A stretch of DNA of 64,000 bases from an uncultured Eubacterium sp. (GTDB lineage Bacteria > Bacillota > Clostridia > Lachnospirales > Lachnospiraceae). The first letter of the stretch is position 1. Each line of letters starts with the position of its first letter. The position numbers and the translations under genes were made by a program. A model generated the notes under the pieces. The model saw nothing but the letters and a program-made list of their open reading frames with translations. It was not told where the DNA came from and searched no databases. The stretch is taken from positions 124,001 to 188,000 of the forward strand of contig NZ_CALGRE010000045.1 of assembly GCF_937958975.1 (NCBI RefSeq), written 5' to 3'. Shown in pieces: positions 19,501 to 28,251 of this stretch.

Positions 19501-19710
19501 GTGAAAGCATATGCAAAACTTTCAGATGGAAGCTATGTATACACGAAAGCTGTGGACTATTCGATATTTAATATTGCGGATACATTATATCAAAATAGCA
19601 GGATGGGTACGGAAGCCGCACATAATTACTTATATGATAACATCTTAAAGATAGTAAACAGTAATTATTTGAAAAAAGATTTTAATCATAATAATTCATT
19701 AGTAAAATAA
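16549..19710 (+). CDS. Secreted M64-family metallopeptidase with GLUG, CBM6-like and unnamed C-terminal modules
   Basis: The 1053-aa protein has a signal peptide (residues ~1-30), then an IgA-peptidase-M64-type domain (~110-350) whose zinc site is HEFGHTGGSLADEY with His264, Glu265, His268 and Asp275. It continues with GLUG repeats (~420-565; GGIVGNNKGTIYGC, GGIAGNNSGTIHDC), a CBM6/35-like domain (~627-764; FATIEAEDYS), an FN3-like domain (~772-860), a Thr-rich linker and the ~169-aa module (885-1053) also found in two other secreted proteins here. It is probably a cell-surface or released protease; the M64 family includes IgA-cleaving enzymes, but specificity cannot be read. Start supported by GGGAGGTAGAAG. 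Confidence 0.88.
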   Translation: MIGMRKWSRAAMAVVLSVALMGGYIPKGEIHTYGSETKEKQVVYRELPEEETTMIEVFNKNGSMKKVSMDVDEYEKAHNDAPDMELKSDIKAEDNLPKGVSGVSPAPSAGAYNFAYKDLVNNGSDGDNYCILIAGDGYTANEQDKFLQIAQNIANYFMSRSPFNESGIKNKINIRAVCVTSNESGVSLDPTKPFDTFFATTFNNNGIERLIWAHNSKSVWEIVNQYMPDCQVPIIVGNSTKYGGAGGSYCTISANESSSDIAFHEFGHTGGSLADEYWESTTDSTNRREAPNRTSVSDPTKCKWSDLVGVNGVGLYEFDEAAGWYRPHQSCEMRYLNREFCEVCKRQIRYKIKSVIENAVSDNEVIYNADQLKSYCSRVAAGASTTGKTVTLANDITLSGTDNISVMKKFNGTFNGNGHIIRGIHINSSEGTTGLIGELGSSASVLNLAIESANITGDGYYVGGIVGNNKGTIYGCSFNGQVQGKSGTGGIAGNNSGTIHDCYNLGTVHSTAQVSGGIIGWMEGGTMYNCFNYGKITVGNSWYGGVCGYNPGGTVSSCYFLEGTAGEGVAGQGSTTAVKKTAAEFLNGSVTSSLNAVNAIWKQGASYPVFTYTSIPIQQETTTAKTYNGFATIEAEDYSYMSGGVIDNNSSASGGHNIGGVVNGVYTRYDNVSFSENASSIKLYYSSKSGQAQGNAEIYVDNFDNKVGTVTLPNTGSNWSDYSMITGKLEKQISRGTHTVYIKFVTTGSAGYVANVDYFTFIKASEETTVQPDGPIEVFGLMLTSERNNMISVVWGQNEEQIAKGQKYNVYVDGSKKLEQVGCGQYDIEGITSGTHTVKVTAVLDGKETAGISGEIVVNGSTQIETTTQAPTEETTTEYTINDGIEVNGCQISTVSQGVRTIYSVESKIKGKEVVESGLVYSIADYVGENELYVGSESVYVQNFRSTQNGLCGTNFSGSKTASSYAMTVQFYSKTAKEYNANWRVKAYAKLSDGSYVYTKAVDYSIFNIADTLYQNSRMGTEAAHNYLYDNILKIVNSNYLKKDFNHNNSLVK

Positions 19711-19763
19711 ATTGTTATAAATGAATATTTGACAATATAACGTAATATCTGTAATATATAGGT

Positions 19764-19798
19764 ACAAAGGAGTTCAAATTATGGACTCCTTTGTTTTT
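19764..19798 (+). terminator. Rho-independent terminator after M64 gene
   Basis: ACAAAGGAGT pairs exactly with ACTCCTTTGT (10 bp) and is followed by TTTT. Confidence 0.9.
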
Positions 19799-19848
19799 AT
19801 GTGATGCCGCTTCCGGTAATTATTTAAAAGTTGAATGGAGGAAAATAA

Positions 19849-20736
19849 ATGGAAATAATAAAACTGAGTAGACAGATAGGCAAGGTAAAGCTAAAAAACA
19901 TGATTGCATTGACAGTTGCCGGAATTATTAATGCATTTGGAATTACAATGTTTTTAGCACCGGTGAAACTTTATGATAGTGGGATTTCCGGAACATCAAT
20001 GATTTTGTCACAGATTACGCCGAAGTATCTATCGCTTTCCATTTTTCTTATTGTATTAAACATACCATTGTTCTTGTATGGATTAAAAAAGCAGGGAAAA
20101 GAATTTACGGTATGTGCCATATATACGGTATTGGTTTATTCATTGTGTGCATGGTTGATTACAGATGTATTGCCTGTAAACGTGAGTATTATGTCACCAT
20201 TGGCGGGAAGTGATTTGTTTTTATGTGCAATTTTTGGTGGAATCATTTCCGGTATTGGAAGTGGTCTTGCCATTCGATTTGGTGGAGCAATGGATGGTAT
20301 TGAAGTCATAGCAATCATATTTGCAAAGCGTCTTGGAATAACGGTTGGAACTTTTGTTATGATATATAATGTCCTATTGTATATCGCGTGTGGATTTATA
20401 ATTCAAAGCTGGATACTGCCATTATATTCTATGGTTACTTATGGGGCAGCTTTGAAGACTGTTGATTATATTATTGAGGGCTTTGACAGGTCGAAATCGG
20501 CAATGATAGTCACAGAAAAAGCAGAAGAAATATGTAAAGAGTTATCGGGAGCTTTTGAAAATGGTATCACAACACTAGAGGCACATGGATATTATTCAGA
20601 TACTTCAAAGACGATGATTTATTTTGTCATTAATAGGTTTCAAGTGGGAAAGGTAAAAAGCATAGTACATAGTATTGACCCTGATGCATACATATCCATC
20701 ACAGAGGTTGCAGATATATTTGGTGCAAATAATTAA
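19849..20736 (+). CDS. yitT: YitT family membrane protein (DUF161 + DUF2179)
   Basis: The 295-aa protein has about six hydrophobic segments in the first ~210 residues (GIINAFGITMFLAP and AIRFGGAMDGIEVIAI are typical YitT motifs) and a soluble C-terminal DUF2179 domain (~218-290; MIVTEKAEEICKEL ... YFVINRFQVGKVKSIVHSIDPDAYISI). Function of the family is unknown; roles in small-solute or spore physiology have been suggested for relatives. It has GGAGG before its ATG and stands alone between two terminator/promoter regions. Confidence 0.9.
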   Translation: MEIIKLSRQIGKVKLKNMIALTVAGIINAFGITMFLAPVKLYDSGISGTSMILSQITPKYLSLSIFLIVLNIPLFLYGLKKQGKEFTVCAIYTVLVYSLCAWLITDVLPVNVSIMSPLAGSDLFLCAIFGGIISGIGSGLAIRFGGAMDGIEVIAIIFAKRLGITVGTFVMIYNVLLYIACGFIIQSWILPLYSMVTYGAALKTVDYIIEGFDRSKSAMIVTEKAEEICKELSGAFENGITTLEAHGYYSDTSKTMIYFVINRFQVGKVKSIVHSIDPDAYISITEVADIFGANN

Positions 20737-20876
20737 AATTTTTTGGAAATATTTGCAATAAAACTTTGTTCTTGTTCGTTGTATATAAAGTACACATTAG
20801 TTTGACAATATTTTAATAGAGCTTTTATATCCACAGGCAACGAAATCAGGTAAGGTCTGCCGAAGGGTAATTGATT

Positions 20877-20904
20877 TTGACAAGAAAAGAATATGTGCTA
20901 TAAT
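20877..20904 (+). promoter_or_regulatory. Sigma-A promoter of yfhO
   Basis: TTGACA at 20877-20882, 16-base spacer, TATAAT at 20899-20904. The -10 lies inside the longest possible reading frame of yfhO, which shows that translation starts downstream at 20932. Confidence 0.85.
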
Positions 20905-20931
20905 ATCCCCTCGAAAGGAAGAACAAAGAAA

Positions 20932-23619
20932 ATGAAGAGTTTTTCATTAAAAATGAATCATGGCAAAATTAGGAAAATTGGTTGGTTTATTGCATTATAT
21001 ACGATTGCATTTTGTATTGTTGCGTTTACACTGGATAGGATTTTTTTGGCAGAAGGAAAGACTTTTGTCTGGTCAATGGACGGTATGGCACAGCATGTTG
21101 TGGCATTAAAATATATAAGGGATTATCTGATTACGTTCTTTACAACAGGGAGTGCTCCGATGGTGGATTATTCTTTGGGACAAGGTTTCGATGTGATAGG
21201 AACCTTAAATTATTATGGATTTGGCGACCCTCTCACACTTTTGACGGTGTTATTTCCGGAGAGCGCCATTGAAATTATGTATGAATTTCTTATCTTTTTT
21301 AGAATGTATTTGAGTGGTATTTTTGTGGCATATCTGTGTAAAACGCTCGGTAAAACAAATGTGAGTTCTGTTCTGCCGGCATCGTTATTATATGCATTTT
21401 GTAATTACGCACTTTGTGGAGGACTGAGACACCCATTGTTTTTTAATGGGATTATGTATCTTCCATTATTGATAGCAGGAGTGGAGATTCTAATTAAAAA
21501 GAAGAAAATCGGTCTGTTATGTATTAGTGTTGCGTTGGCATTTGCCAGCAATTATTACTTTATGTATATGAATACCATTATGGCTGCAATTTATTTCTTT
21601 GTAAGACAATTTGGAAGTTATCGTCAAAATGGAATCAAAAACTTTTTTATGAGTGTAGGCAGAGTTGTTATCTCGTATTTGTGGGGGATTGGAATGGCTG
21701 CGGTCATTTTATTTCCGGCGGTGTATGCTTTTTTGAATAATGCGAGAGCAACTACATCATTGGCGGCGCCCGACTTATTTTATTCAACAGGGCATTATAA
21801 TATCTTAATCAACAGCTTTTTTATTTCTTACAGAACCTTGAATAATTGGAGCGTTCCGGGCCTCGGTGTGCTTGGAATGTTTGCTGTGGCAGTATTAATT
21901 GCCAGTCATAAAAAGTCAGATAGGAAATTGTTAGCAGGTTTTGTTATCGTTCTGGCAATGCTTTGTTTCCCGTTTGTCGGAAAGGTAATGAATGGTTTTT
22001 CCTATGCCACAATGAGGTTTAGCTATGCAATGGCATTGCTTCTGTCGGTTATGCTTGTATATGCGATTGATAATTTGCGAGAGATGAAAAAATACCCGAT
22101 TATCATAATGTCTGGAATTATTGTATTTATGAGTGTGTGTTTGGGATATATTTCAACAACATCGAAGAAACCAAGTGTTTTTTGTATGGCATTGATTTTG
22201 ATTGTAATATCATTGATTATCGCGTTGTTATATTATCTTTTCAAAAATAAAAGGAAGACAGAATGGATAATATATGGATTTACAGTAATTGCAGTTATAA
22301 ATCTTATGTTTAACTGTACGACTATATTTAGCAGTAGATATTTTGACTATTGCAGTTCTTTCTATACGAGAGGAAAAGTCTTAAAAAACATGAAGTCGGA
22401 TACCGTAAAGTTATTACAGGAGATAGATGACGATACATTTTATAGAACAGAGAGAGAACGTGAGATAAGGAATCGTTCTGCTTTCTTTGGTTTTTATGGT
22501 GATACTTTTTATTATAGTATTGTTCCCGGAAAGATGACGGATTTATATTCATCGGTAGGTCTGAGTAATTTTCACAGACCGTTTGTTTTAGAAAGTCTGG
22601 AAGGACGTCAGGGAATGATGTCTCTTGCAAGCGTAAAATATTATGCAGATTATGAAGATAAAAATGCACCATACGGTTTTGAAAAAATTAAAGAGAAGAC
22701 AGTGAATGGTGAAAAAATCTGCTTGTATGAAAATAAAAACTTTTTACCTCTTGGAGTCACATACACTTCATATATGACCAGAAAACAGTATGACAGTTTG
22801 AAATTGGCTCAGAGAGAGCAGGCATTACTGACAAGTGCCGTTGTAGATGAGGATATCAAGGGAATTGAAAATAATACGGAAGTAAAGGGCATAACAATTT
22901 CAAAACCGGAAATCAGGGAAAAGGAACATGTTAAGATTAAGAATGATAAAATAAAATCAAAGCGTGGCGGAAAAATAAAACTCAAGTTTAAGAGCGGAGC
23001 AAATAGTCAGACGTTGTTAGCATTGGATAATGTTTATGCAAATGATAAAGATAAAGATGCACACTCAGCAACCTTCAAGGGAAAAAGAGGAAGAGGTAAG
23101 ATGCGTATCAGAGGAAAGCTTACAGGTTCTTATTTCCCAAAACCCGGAAGTGTTTTAAATCTGGGATATTCTTTTGAGCCGCAGACGTCCTGTAAATTAA
23201 AGTTTTGGAAGAAAAGAAAATATCAGTTTGATGATTTATATGTCGCCAGTGTTTCTATGGATGAATATGAGAATTGCATTCGTAATCTTAAAAGAAATAC
23301 GTTAACAGATATAAAGGTTGGAACAAATGTAATTACAGGAAAGCTGAAAGCAGACAGAGATGAAATATTACAGTTTTCTCTTCCATATAGCAAAGGATAC
23401 AGTGTATATGTAGATAATAGAAAGGTTCATACATTTTCCAGCAGTATTGGATATATGGGAGTAAAGGTGAAAGAGGGTAACCATGACATTAAAGTGAAAT
23501 ATGCAAGCCCCGGAATTATCCCCGGAATCATCATTACATTGATTAGTTGCATTTTGTTTGGGACAAGAGGTATTATAATAATGAGAGGAAAATCATTGAA
23601 AATAAAAAAGAGAATATAA
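20932..23619 (+). CDS. yfhO: YfhO family polytopic membrane protein (GT-C-like)
   Basis: The 895-aa protein starts with a cytoplasmic basic stretch, then about 12 hydrophobic segments through residue ~475, an extracytoplasmic domain (~490-860) and a final membrane helix (IPGIIITLISCILFG) with a basic tail. The N-terminal WSMDGMAQHVVALKY and YSLGQGFDVIGTLNYYG segments are YfhO signatures. In Bacillus, YfhO works with an undecaprenyl-sugar synthase to glycosylate lipoteichoic acid; the same general envelope role is inferred here, with the donor unknown. Start at 20932 is preferred because the promoter -10 overlaps the upstream ATG at 20893. Codon pattern matches neighbours. Confidence 0.85.
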   Translation: MKSFSLKMNHGKIRKIGWFIALYTIAFCIVAFTLDRIFLAEGKTFVWSMDGMAQHVVALKYIRDYLITFFTTGSAPMVDYSLGQGFDVIGTLNYYGFGDPLTLLTVLFPESAIEIMYEFLIFFRMYLSGIFVAYLCKTLGKTNVSSVLPASLLYAFCNYALCGGLRHPLFFNGIMYLPLLIAGVEILIKKKKIGLLCISVALAFASNYYFMYMNTIMAAIYFFVRQFGSYRQNGIKNFFMSVGRVVISYLWGIGMAAVILFPAVYAFLNNARATTSLAAPDLFYSTGHYNILINSFFISYRTLNNWSVPGLGVLGMFAVAVLIASHKKSDRKLLAGFVIVLAMLCFPFVGKVMNGFSYATMRFSYAMALLLSVMLVYAIDNLREMKKYPIIIMSGIIVFMSVCLGYISTTSKKPSVFCMALILIVISLIIALLYYLFKNKRKTEWIIYGFTVIAVINLMFNCTTIFSSRYFDYCSSFYTRGKVLKNMKSDTVKLLQEIDDDTFYRTEREREIRNRSAFFGFYGDTFYYSIVPGKMTDLYSSVGLSNFHRPFVLESLEGRQGMMSLASVKYYADYEDKNAPYGFEKIKEKTVNGEKICLYENKNFLPLGVTYTSYMTRKQYDSLKLAQREQALLTSAVVDEDIKGIENNTEVKGITISKPEIREKEHVKIKNDKIKSKRGGKIKLKFKSGANSQTLLALDNVYANDKDKDAHSATFKGKRGRGKMRIRGKLTGSYFPKPGSVLNLGYSFEPQTSCKLKFWKKRKYQFDDLYVASVSMDEYENCIRNLKRNTLTDIKVGTNVITGKLKADRDEILQFSLPYSKGYSVYVDNRKVHTFSSSIGYMGVKVKEGNHDIKVKYASPGIIPGIIITLISCILFGTRGIIIMRGKSLKIKKRI

Positions 23620-23626
23620 AGAGGAG

Positions 23627-23662
23627 AGGCTGTGGAATCATTAAGATTTACCACAGCCTTTT
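23627..23662 (+). terminator. Rho-independent terminator after yfhO
   Basis: GGCTGTGG at 23628-23635 pairs with CCACAGCC at 23651-23658, followed by TTTT. It lies between two convergent genes and may also reduce readthrough from the minus strand. Confidence 0.88.
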
Positions 23663-23675
23663 GATTAATTATGTG

Positions 23676-25580
23676 TTAAGGTTTAACTACTATATTTCCC
23701 CAATTATAATCTACCTCTGTATAGTTTGTGTCGACTATTTTTAGAATATTGTTATACAAGTATTCGTGTGAGTACAATGTATTCATTTTTTTGTCCTGAT
23801 ATAATTTATCAGCAATATTATAGATGGAATAATTAATTACATTACTATATACATAGCTGCCATCAGATAGTGTCGCATATGCACGGACTTTGTAAATTGA
23901 ATTAAATAATTGTTTGGTTTTATTTGTAAAGAGCATTGTCTGTACAAAAAATGTTGCAGTCGGTGAGGCTGTGTCAAATCGATAATTGGCTGTTCCGATT
24001 GGAGTAGAAACATGTGTTTTTACATATTCGTTTCCAGAATTGATATACATATCGTCATCTTCCACAGGAAATGTCTTATCATCGATGTTGGAAAGAGCAT
24101 AAATAAATCCCCACCCGGTAACTGATTGACCGTTAATTTGTTGTTCTACAGAACCTACGACACGACTACCTTCTAATAAAGAGCTAATCTGAAATCCTTC
24201 TATATTAACAGCATCACTGATAGTGATAGGATTATTTTTAATTGTGTCGGTGCTGAATTGAAACCAGTCTACATTGACTACATTACCACCGTCATTAACA
24301 AATTTTAAAAAGATTTTATGTGTTCCACTGTTTATTATATGTGTAAGATTAACTGTTTTTGTAATATATGTATTCCAGTCATTACCGGTTTCTTCAATTG
24401 GAATCACTACTGATGGCTCGCCGTTCATATTATCCATATATACATGGATATAACCGCCACTTCCTTTTTGACAGGAATAGTTTAATTCAATGGATTTGGC
24501 ATCTTTGGTAAATTTTACATTGTTGTACAAAGTCCAATCATCATTATGTGTGCCTCCGATATTTTTAAGATTTCCTTCCGTGTCTTTATCAATGACAACA
24601 CCGTACTGGTCAGAATAATCTTCAGCTTCTATTCGTGCAAAACCGTCATATGTTTTCTCCTGGGGAGGTTTTATTTCCTCCATTGTACCGTTACTGTTTA
24701 CCGTTCCGGCATAGGAGTATACGCTTGTATCCTCAATATTTAGATGAAGAACCGGACGTACGGTCATAAAGCTATCTTCAACAGGGGAACCATTGCAGTA
24801 TGCAAAACCGGATTGCATCACATATGAGGCATATTTTCCGATGTACCATTCAAACACAGCGCCTGATTGGTCACGGTAGTTATCGTCTCCCATAGTTCGG
24901 AGCCACCAGCCCGGTATTCCCCAAGGACAGGTTTCCCAATCTAATTTTGCATTTGCATATGGTGTGACAGTAAGCTCTCTTGTCGGAGTTACAAAACGTT
25001 CATTTGTAAAACCATATTCTGAATTTAATGCCTCTTTATGTGCTAAACAATAAATTTTATCATAAGTATCGTTCACAGCAAATGAATCTGGGAATGGGTC
25101 CTGTTTGTTAGATACCAATGTTGTCTGAATGGCATTTTGTTCTTTTAATGTAAAAGCTGTATTTATAAAATTATTATTAGTATAATCAATTCCGTTTTTA
25201 TTCATATTACTTCCATAGCCATTTAACCAGCTTCTAAGAGTACAATTTTCCCATGTAACAATGTTTGCCGTTTCATTCCAAGGCTTTGTGTCCAGAGCTT
25301 TATCTGATAAGAGGAAAACGTCATTTCCGTTCTTTTTTAATATCCTCCATTTAATAGGCTCTTTTGTTTGACCGTTTATATCATTCTGATAGTAGTTTCC
25401 AAAGTAGATACAATCCCATGTAGTATTACCGTCGCTGTCTGTAGTTGGATTTGACAGAGTGTGATTTGCTGTCTCAATGGTATCTGCATTTGCAGGTTGA
25501 ATAAATGTATTTATAACAGTTGTTATAATAAGTGCAAATAACACTATAAAGGATAAAAAATTTTTTTTGAATTTTGTCAT
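23676..25580 (-). CDS. Secreted DUF6273/CBM6-like protein with shared C-terminal module
   Basis: The 634-aa protein has a signal peptide (~1-33), a DUF6273-like domain (~45-300; YFGNYYQ, EPIKWRILKK, VTWENCTLRSWLN, WWLRTMG), a CBM6/35-like domain (~312-446; FARIEAEDYS) and the unnamed ~177-aa module (458-634; ISSLLEGSR ... VRAYATLSDGSYVY ... HEYLYNNILKIV). The CBM-plus-module tail closely parallels the M64 protease. Function of DUF6273 is unknown; it resembles lectin-like or formylglycine-enzyme-like folds only loosely. Start supported by AAAAGGAGGAAAC upstream of the ATG. No catalytic motif is recognised, so this may be an adhesin. Confidence 0.82.
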   Translation of the reverse strand: MTKFKKNFLSFIVLFALIITTVINTFIQPANADTIETANHTLSNPTTDSDGNTTWDCIYFGNYYQNDINGQTKEPIKWRILKKNGNDVFLLSDKALDTKPWNETANIVTWENCTLRSWLNGYGSNMNKNGIDYTNNNFINTAFTLKEQNAIQTTLVSNKQDPFPDSFAVNDTYDKIYCLAHKEALNSEYGFTNERFVTPTRELTVTPYANAKLDWETCPWGIPGWWLRTMGDDNYRDQSGAVFEWYIGKYASYVMQSGFAYCNGSPVEDSFMTVRPVLHLNIEDTSVYSYAGTVNSNGTMEEIKPPQEKTYDGFARIEAEDYSDQYGVVIDKDTEGNLKNIGGTHNDDWTLYNNVKFTKDAKSIELNYSCQKGSGGYIHVYMDNMNGEPSVVIPIEETGNDWNTYITKTVNLTHIINSGTHKIFLKFVNDGGNVVNVDWFQFSTDTIKNNPITISDAVNIEGFQISSLLEGSRVVGSVEQQINGQSVTGWGFIYALSNIDDKTFPVEDDDMYINSGNEYVKTHVSTPIGTANYRFDTASPTATFFVQTMLFTNKTKQLFNSIYKVRAYATLSDGSYVYSNVINYSIYNIADKLYQDKKMNTLYSHEYLYNNILKIVDTNYTEVDYNWGNIVVKP

Positions 25581-25713
25581 ATAAGTTTCCTCCTTTTTCT
25601 TATTAATTTGAATATATCATTGCTAAAAATCCATGTCAATGGAAAAATGTTATCGATAACAATTGAACCGATTTTATTTGTTTCTTTTTATATGCGTGGG
25701 TGTAAAAAAATTA

Positions 25714-25742
25714 TTGACATACTATGTATAATTTTATATATT
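25714..25742 (+). promoter_or_regulatory. Promoter of the XRE-cupin/pot operon
   Basis: TTGACA at 25714-25719, 17-base spacer, TATATT at 25737-25742. Confidence 0.7.
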
Positions 25743-25758
25743 TATTAAGGTTAGAAAT

Positions 25759-25777
25759 ACTAAACATTTTGTTTAGT
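25759..25777. promoter_or_regulatory. Palindromic operator candidate for the pot operon
   Basis: ACTAAACA-TTT-TGTTTAGT, perfect 8-bp arms with 3-base spacer, located about 17 bases after the -10 box and 36 bases before the XRE-cupin start. A likely autoregulatory site of that regulator. Confidence 0.6.
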
Positions 25778-25812
25778 TTTTGAAAACAAAGAAAGGCAGT
25801 TTATAAATTACA

Positions 25813-26346
25813 ATGGATATAGGAAGTAAGATAAAGGAATTGCGGATAGCCAACGGTCTGACACAGGAAGAATTGGCAGACCGCTCTGAATTGTCAAAAG
25901 GTTTTATATCTCAGGTAGAAAATAATCTGACATCACCGTCGATTGCTACTTTAGTAGATATTTTGCAATGCTTAGGAACAGATTTGAAGTATTTTTTTCG
26001 AGATGATGAGGATAATCAGATTGTTTTCTCTAAAGAGGATTATTTTGAGAAGACAGATGAAGAGTTGAAAAATACAATTCAGTGGATTATACCAAATGCA
26101 CAAAAAAATATGATGGAGCCGATTTTAATTACTTTAAAAGCAGGTGGCTCTACATATCCTGACAATCCACACGAGGGAGAAGAGTTTGGTTATGTGCTAT
26201 CCGGGACTGTTCAGGTGATTGTCGGGAACCGTTCGTTTCAAGCTAAGAAAGGCGAGTCGTTTTATTATGAGGCAAAGTATAAACACTATTTGAAATCAAA
26301 AGGCGGTGCGAGGGTGCTATGGGTAAGCAGCCCGCCAAGCTTTTAA
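25813..26346 (+). CDS. XRE-cupin transcriptional regulator
   Basis: The 177-aa protein has an N-terminal HTH_3 domain (residues 1-60; KIKELRIANGLTQEELADRSELSKGFISQVENN) and a C-terminal cupin (~105-175; PHEGEEFGYVLSGTVQVIVGNR). Such proteins sense a small molecule in the cupin pocket; PuuR-type members control polyamine genes. It is the first gene of the pot cluster and ends 20 bases before potA, so control of polyamine uptake is the natural reading. Confidence 0.9.
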   Translation: MDIGSKIKELRIANGLTQEELADRSELSKGFISQVENNLTSPSIATLVDILQCLGTDLKYFFRDDEDNQIVFSKEDYFEKTDEELKNTIQWIIPNAQKNMMEPILITLKAGGSTYPDNPHEGEEFGYVLSGTVQVIVGNRSFQAKKGESFYYEAKYKHYLKSKGGARVLWVSSPPSF

Positions 26347-26366
26347 GAAATATATCGGAGGTAGAA

Positions 26367-27410
26367 ATGGGAAATACGATTATTGAACTGAAAAATATAT
26401 CAAAAAATTTTGGGGAACATCAGGTACTGAAAGGAATAGATTTGAATATTTATGAGAATGAATTTCTCACACTTTTAGGTCCCAGCGGCTGTGGAAAGAC
26501 GACGATTCTCAGAATTATTGGAGGATTTGAAGACCCCAGCAATGGCCAGGTATTGTTTCATGGAAAGGACATTGCCAAAATTCCTCCATATAAAAGAGAA
26601 GTCAATACCGTATTTCAGAAATATGCGCTTTTTCCATTTTTAAATGTATATGACAATATAGCATTTGGACTGAATTTAAAGAAAATGGATAAGAAGATTA
26701 TCGATGAAAAAGTAAAAAAAATGTTGAATTTAGTTGGCATGAAAGGATTTGAAAAGAGGGATGTTACCAGTCTTTCCGGAGGACAGCAGCAGCGTGTTGC
26801 GATTGCCAGAGCATTGGTAAATGAACCGAAGGTTTTATTGCTGGATGAACCTCTCGGTGCATTAGATGCGAAACTGAGAAAAGACATGCAGGTTGAATTG
26901 AAAAAGATTCAGAAAGAAGTGGGGATTACATTTATATTTGTCACCCATGACCAGGAGGAGGCGCTTTCAATGTCTGACACGATTGTGGTAATGAATGATG
27001 GTGTAATACAGCAGATTGGAACTCCGATTGATATATATAATGAACCACAGAATAGATTCGTTGCAAACTTTATTGGAGAGTCTAATATTATACAAGGAAA
27101 TATGATAAAGGATTGTCTTGTAAAATTTGATGATGTTATGTGGGAGTGTGTGGATAAAGGCTTTAAAGATAATGAAGAGATTGAAGTGGTTTTGAGACCT
27201 GAGGACATGGATATTGTTGCACCGGACAAAGGAAAGATTGTTGGGAAGATAATATCCAAGGTGTTTATGGGAGTGCATTACGAATATCTTGCACAGACAA
27301 AATATAGAAACTACAAGGTACATACTACGGAAAATATTGACCTTGGTATCGAGGTGGGGTTAACAATTGACCCGTATGATATACAGGTTATGCACAAGAT
27401 GGATAATTAG
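26367..27410 (+). CDS. potA: Spermidine/putrescine ABC transporter ATP-binding protein
   Basis: ATPase subunit of the polyamine importer: Walker A GPSGCGKTT, Q-loop VFQKYALFPF, signature LSGGQQQR, Walker B VLLLDEP and H-loop VTHDQEEAL, then a C-terminal TOBE_2-like domain (~240-347). Length 347 aa from ATG 26367, which has CGGAGG upstream; a longer frame from 26319 would overlap the regulator gene and is rejected. It precedes potB by 10 bases. Confidence 0.94.
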   Translation: MGNTIIELKNISKNFGEHQVLKGIDLNIYENEFLTLLGPSGCGKTTILRIIGGFEDPSNGQVLFHGKDIAKIPPYKREVNTVFQKYALFPFLNVYDNIAFGLNLKKMDKKIIDEKVKKMLNLVGMKGFEKRDVTSLSGGQQQRVAIARALVNEPKVLLLDEPLGALDAKLRKDMQVELKKIQKEVGITFIFVTHDQEEALSMSDTIVVMNDGVIQQIGTPIDIYNEPQNRFVANFIGESNIIQGNMIKDCLVKFDDVMWECVDKGFKDNEEIEVVLRPEDMDIVAPDKGKIVGKIISKVFMGVHYEYLAQTKYRNYKVHTTENIDLGIEVGLTIDPYDIQVMHKMDN

Positions 27411-27420
27411 GAGGAGAGAT

Positions 27421-28251
27421 ATGCGTCATTACAAAGGCTTAGTAAAACCCTATGTTTTATGGTCATTTTTGCTTATTGCGCTGCCCCTGGTTTTGATTTT
27501 GTTATACTCGGTTACTACAGGGGATAATTCACTTATAACAATACATTTTACATTGGATAATTTTAAGAAAATGTCAGACCCGGTATATCTTAATGTGTTT
27601 ATAAAGTCATTTGAGATGGGGCTGCTTACGACTGGGATTTGCCTGATACTGGCATATCCTATGGCATATTTTATTTCTAAATTTAGTGATGAAGCACAGA
27701 GTATCTTAATATTACTGGTCACCATTCCTATGTGGATTAATACTTTGCTCAGAACTTATGCGTGGATTAGTCTCTTGTCGGATAATGGTATTATTAATAC
27801 ATTATTGAAAGCTATCGGATTAAATCCGGTGACTATGATGTATACAAATTTCTCTGTTATTATTGGTCTGGTGTGTGATTTACTTCCATTTATGGTGATT
27901 CCGATTCATACTTCATTAGCAAAAATGGATGAATCGTTAGTAGAGGCTGCCAGTGACCTAGGAGCAAACCGATTAAAAACATTTACTAAGGTGATATTGA
28001 AATTATCGCTTCCGGGAGTTATCAGTGGTGTTACAATGGTATTTTTATTATCTATTTCAACATTTGTTATCCCTGTTCTTCTGGGAGGACATCAGTTTGT
28101 TTTAATTGGTAACTTAATTGAAAATCAGTTTATATCTGTCGGTGATTGGAATTTCGGAAGTGCCATATCAGTTATTCTTGCAATTGTTATCCTTGCGATG
28201 ATGGGGTTAATGAAAAAAATTGACCCGGATGATAACGGAGGTGAAAAATGA
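27421..28251 (+). CDS. potB: Spermidine/putrescine ABC transporter permease PotB
   Basis: The 276-aa integral membrane protein has about six hydrophobic segments and the EAA loop (LVEAASDLGANRLKTFTKVILKLSLPG) that contacts PotA. Start ATG 27421 is supported by GGAGGAGAG. The stop overlaps the next start (ATGA), so it is coupled to potCD. Confidence 0.92.
   Translation: MRHYKGLVKPYVLWSFLLIALPLVLILLYSVTTGDNSLITIHFTLDNFKKMSDPVYLNVFIKSFEMGLLTTGICLILAYPMAYFISKFSDEAQSILILLVTIPMWINTLLRTYAWISLLSDNGIINTLLKAIGLNPVTMMYTNFSVIIGLVCDLLPFMVIPIHTSLAKMDESLVEAASDLGANRLKTFTKVILKLSLPGVISGVTMVFLLSISTFVIPVLLGGHQFVLIGNLIENQFISVGDWNFGSAISVILAIVILAMMGLMKKIDPDDNGGEK

Noticed and set aside
20844..20876. Possible riboswitch-like leader upstream of yfhO
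   Set aside because: It is upstream of the TTGACA/TATAAT promoter and so is not in the transcript; no known riboswitch motif fits.
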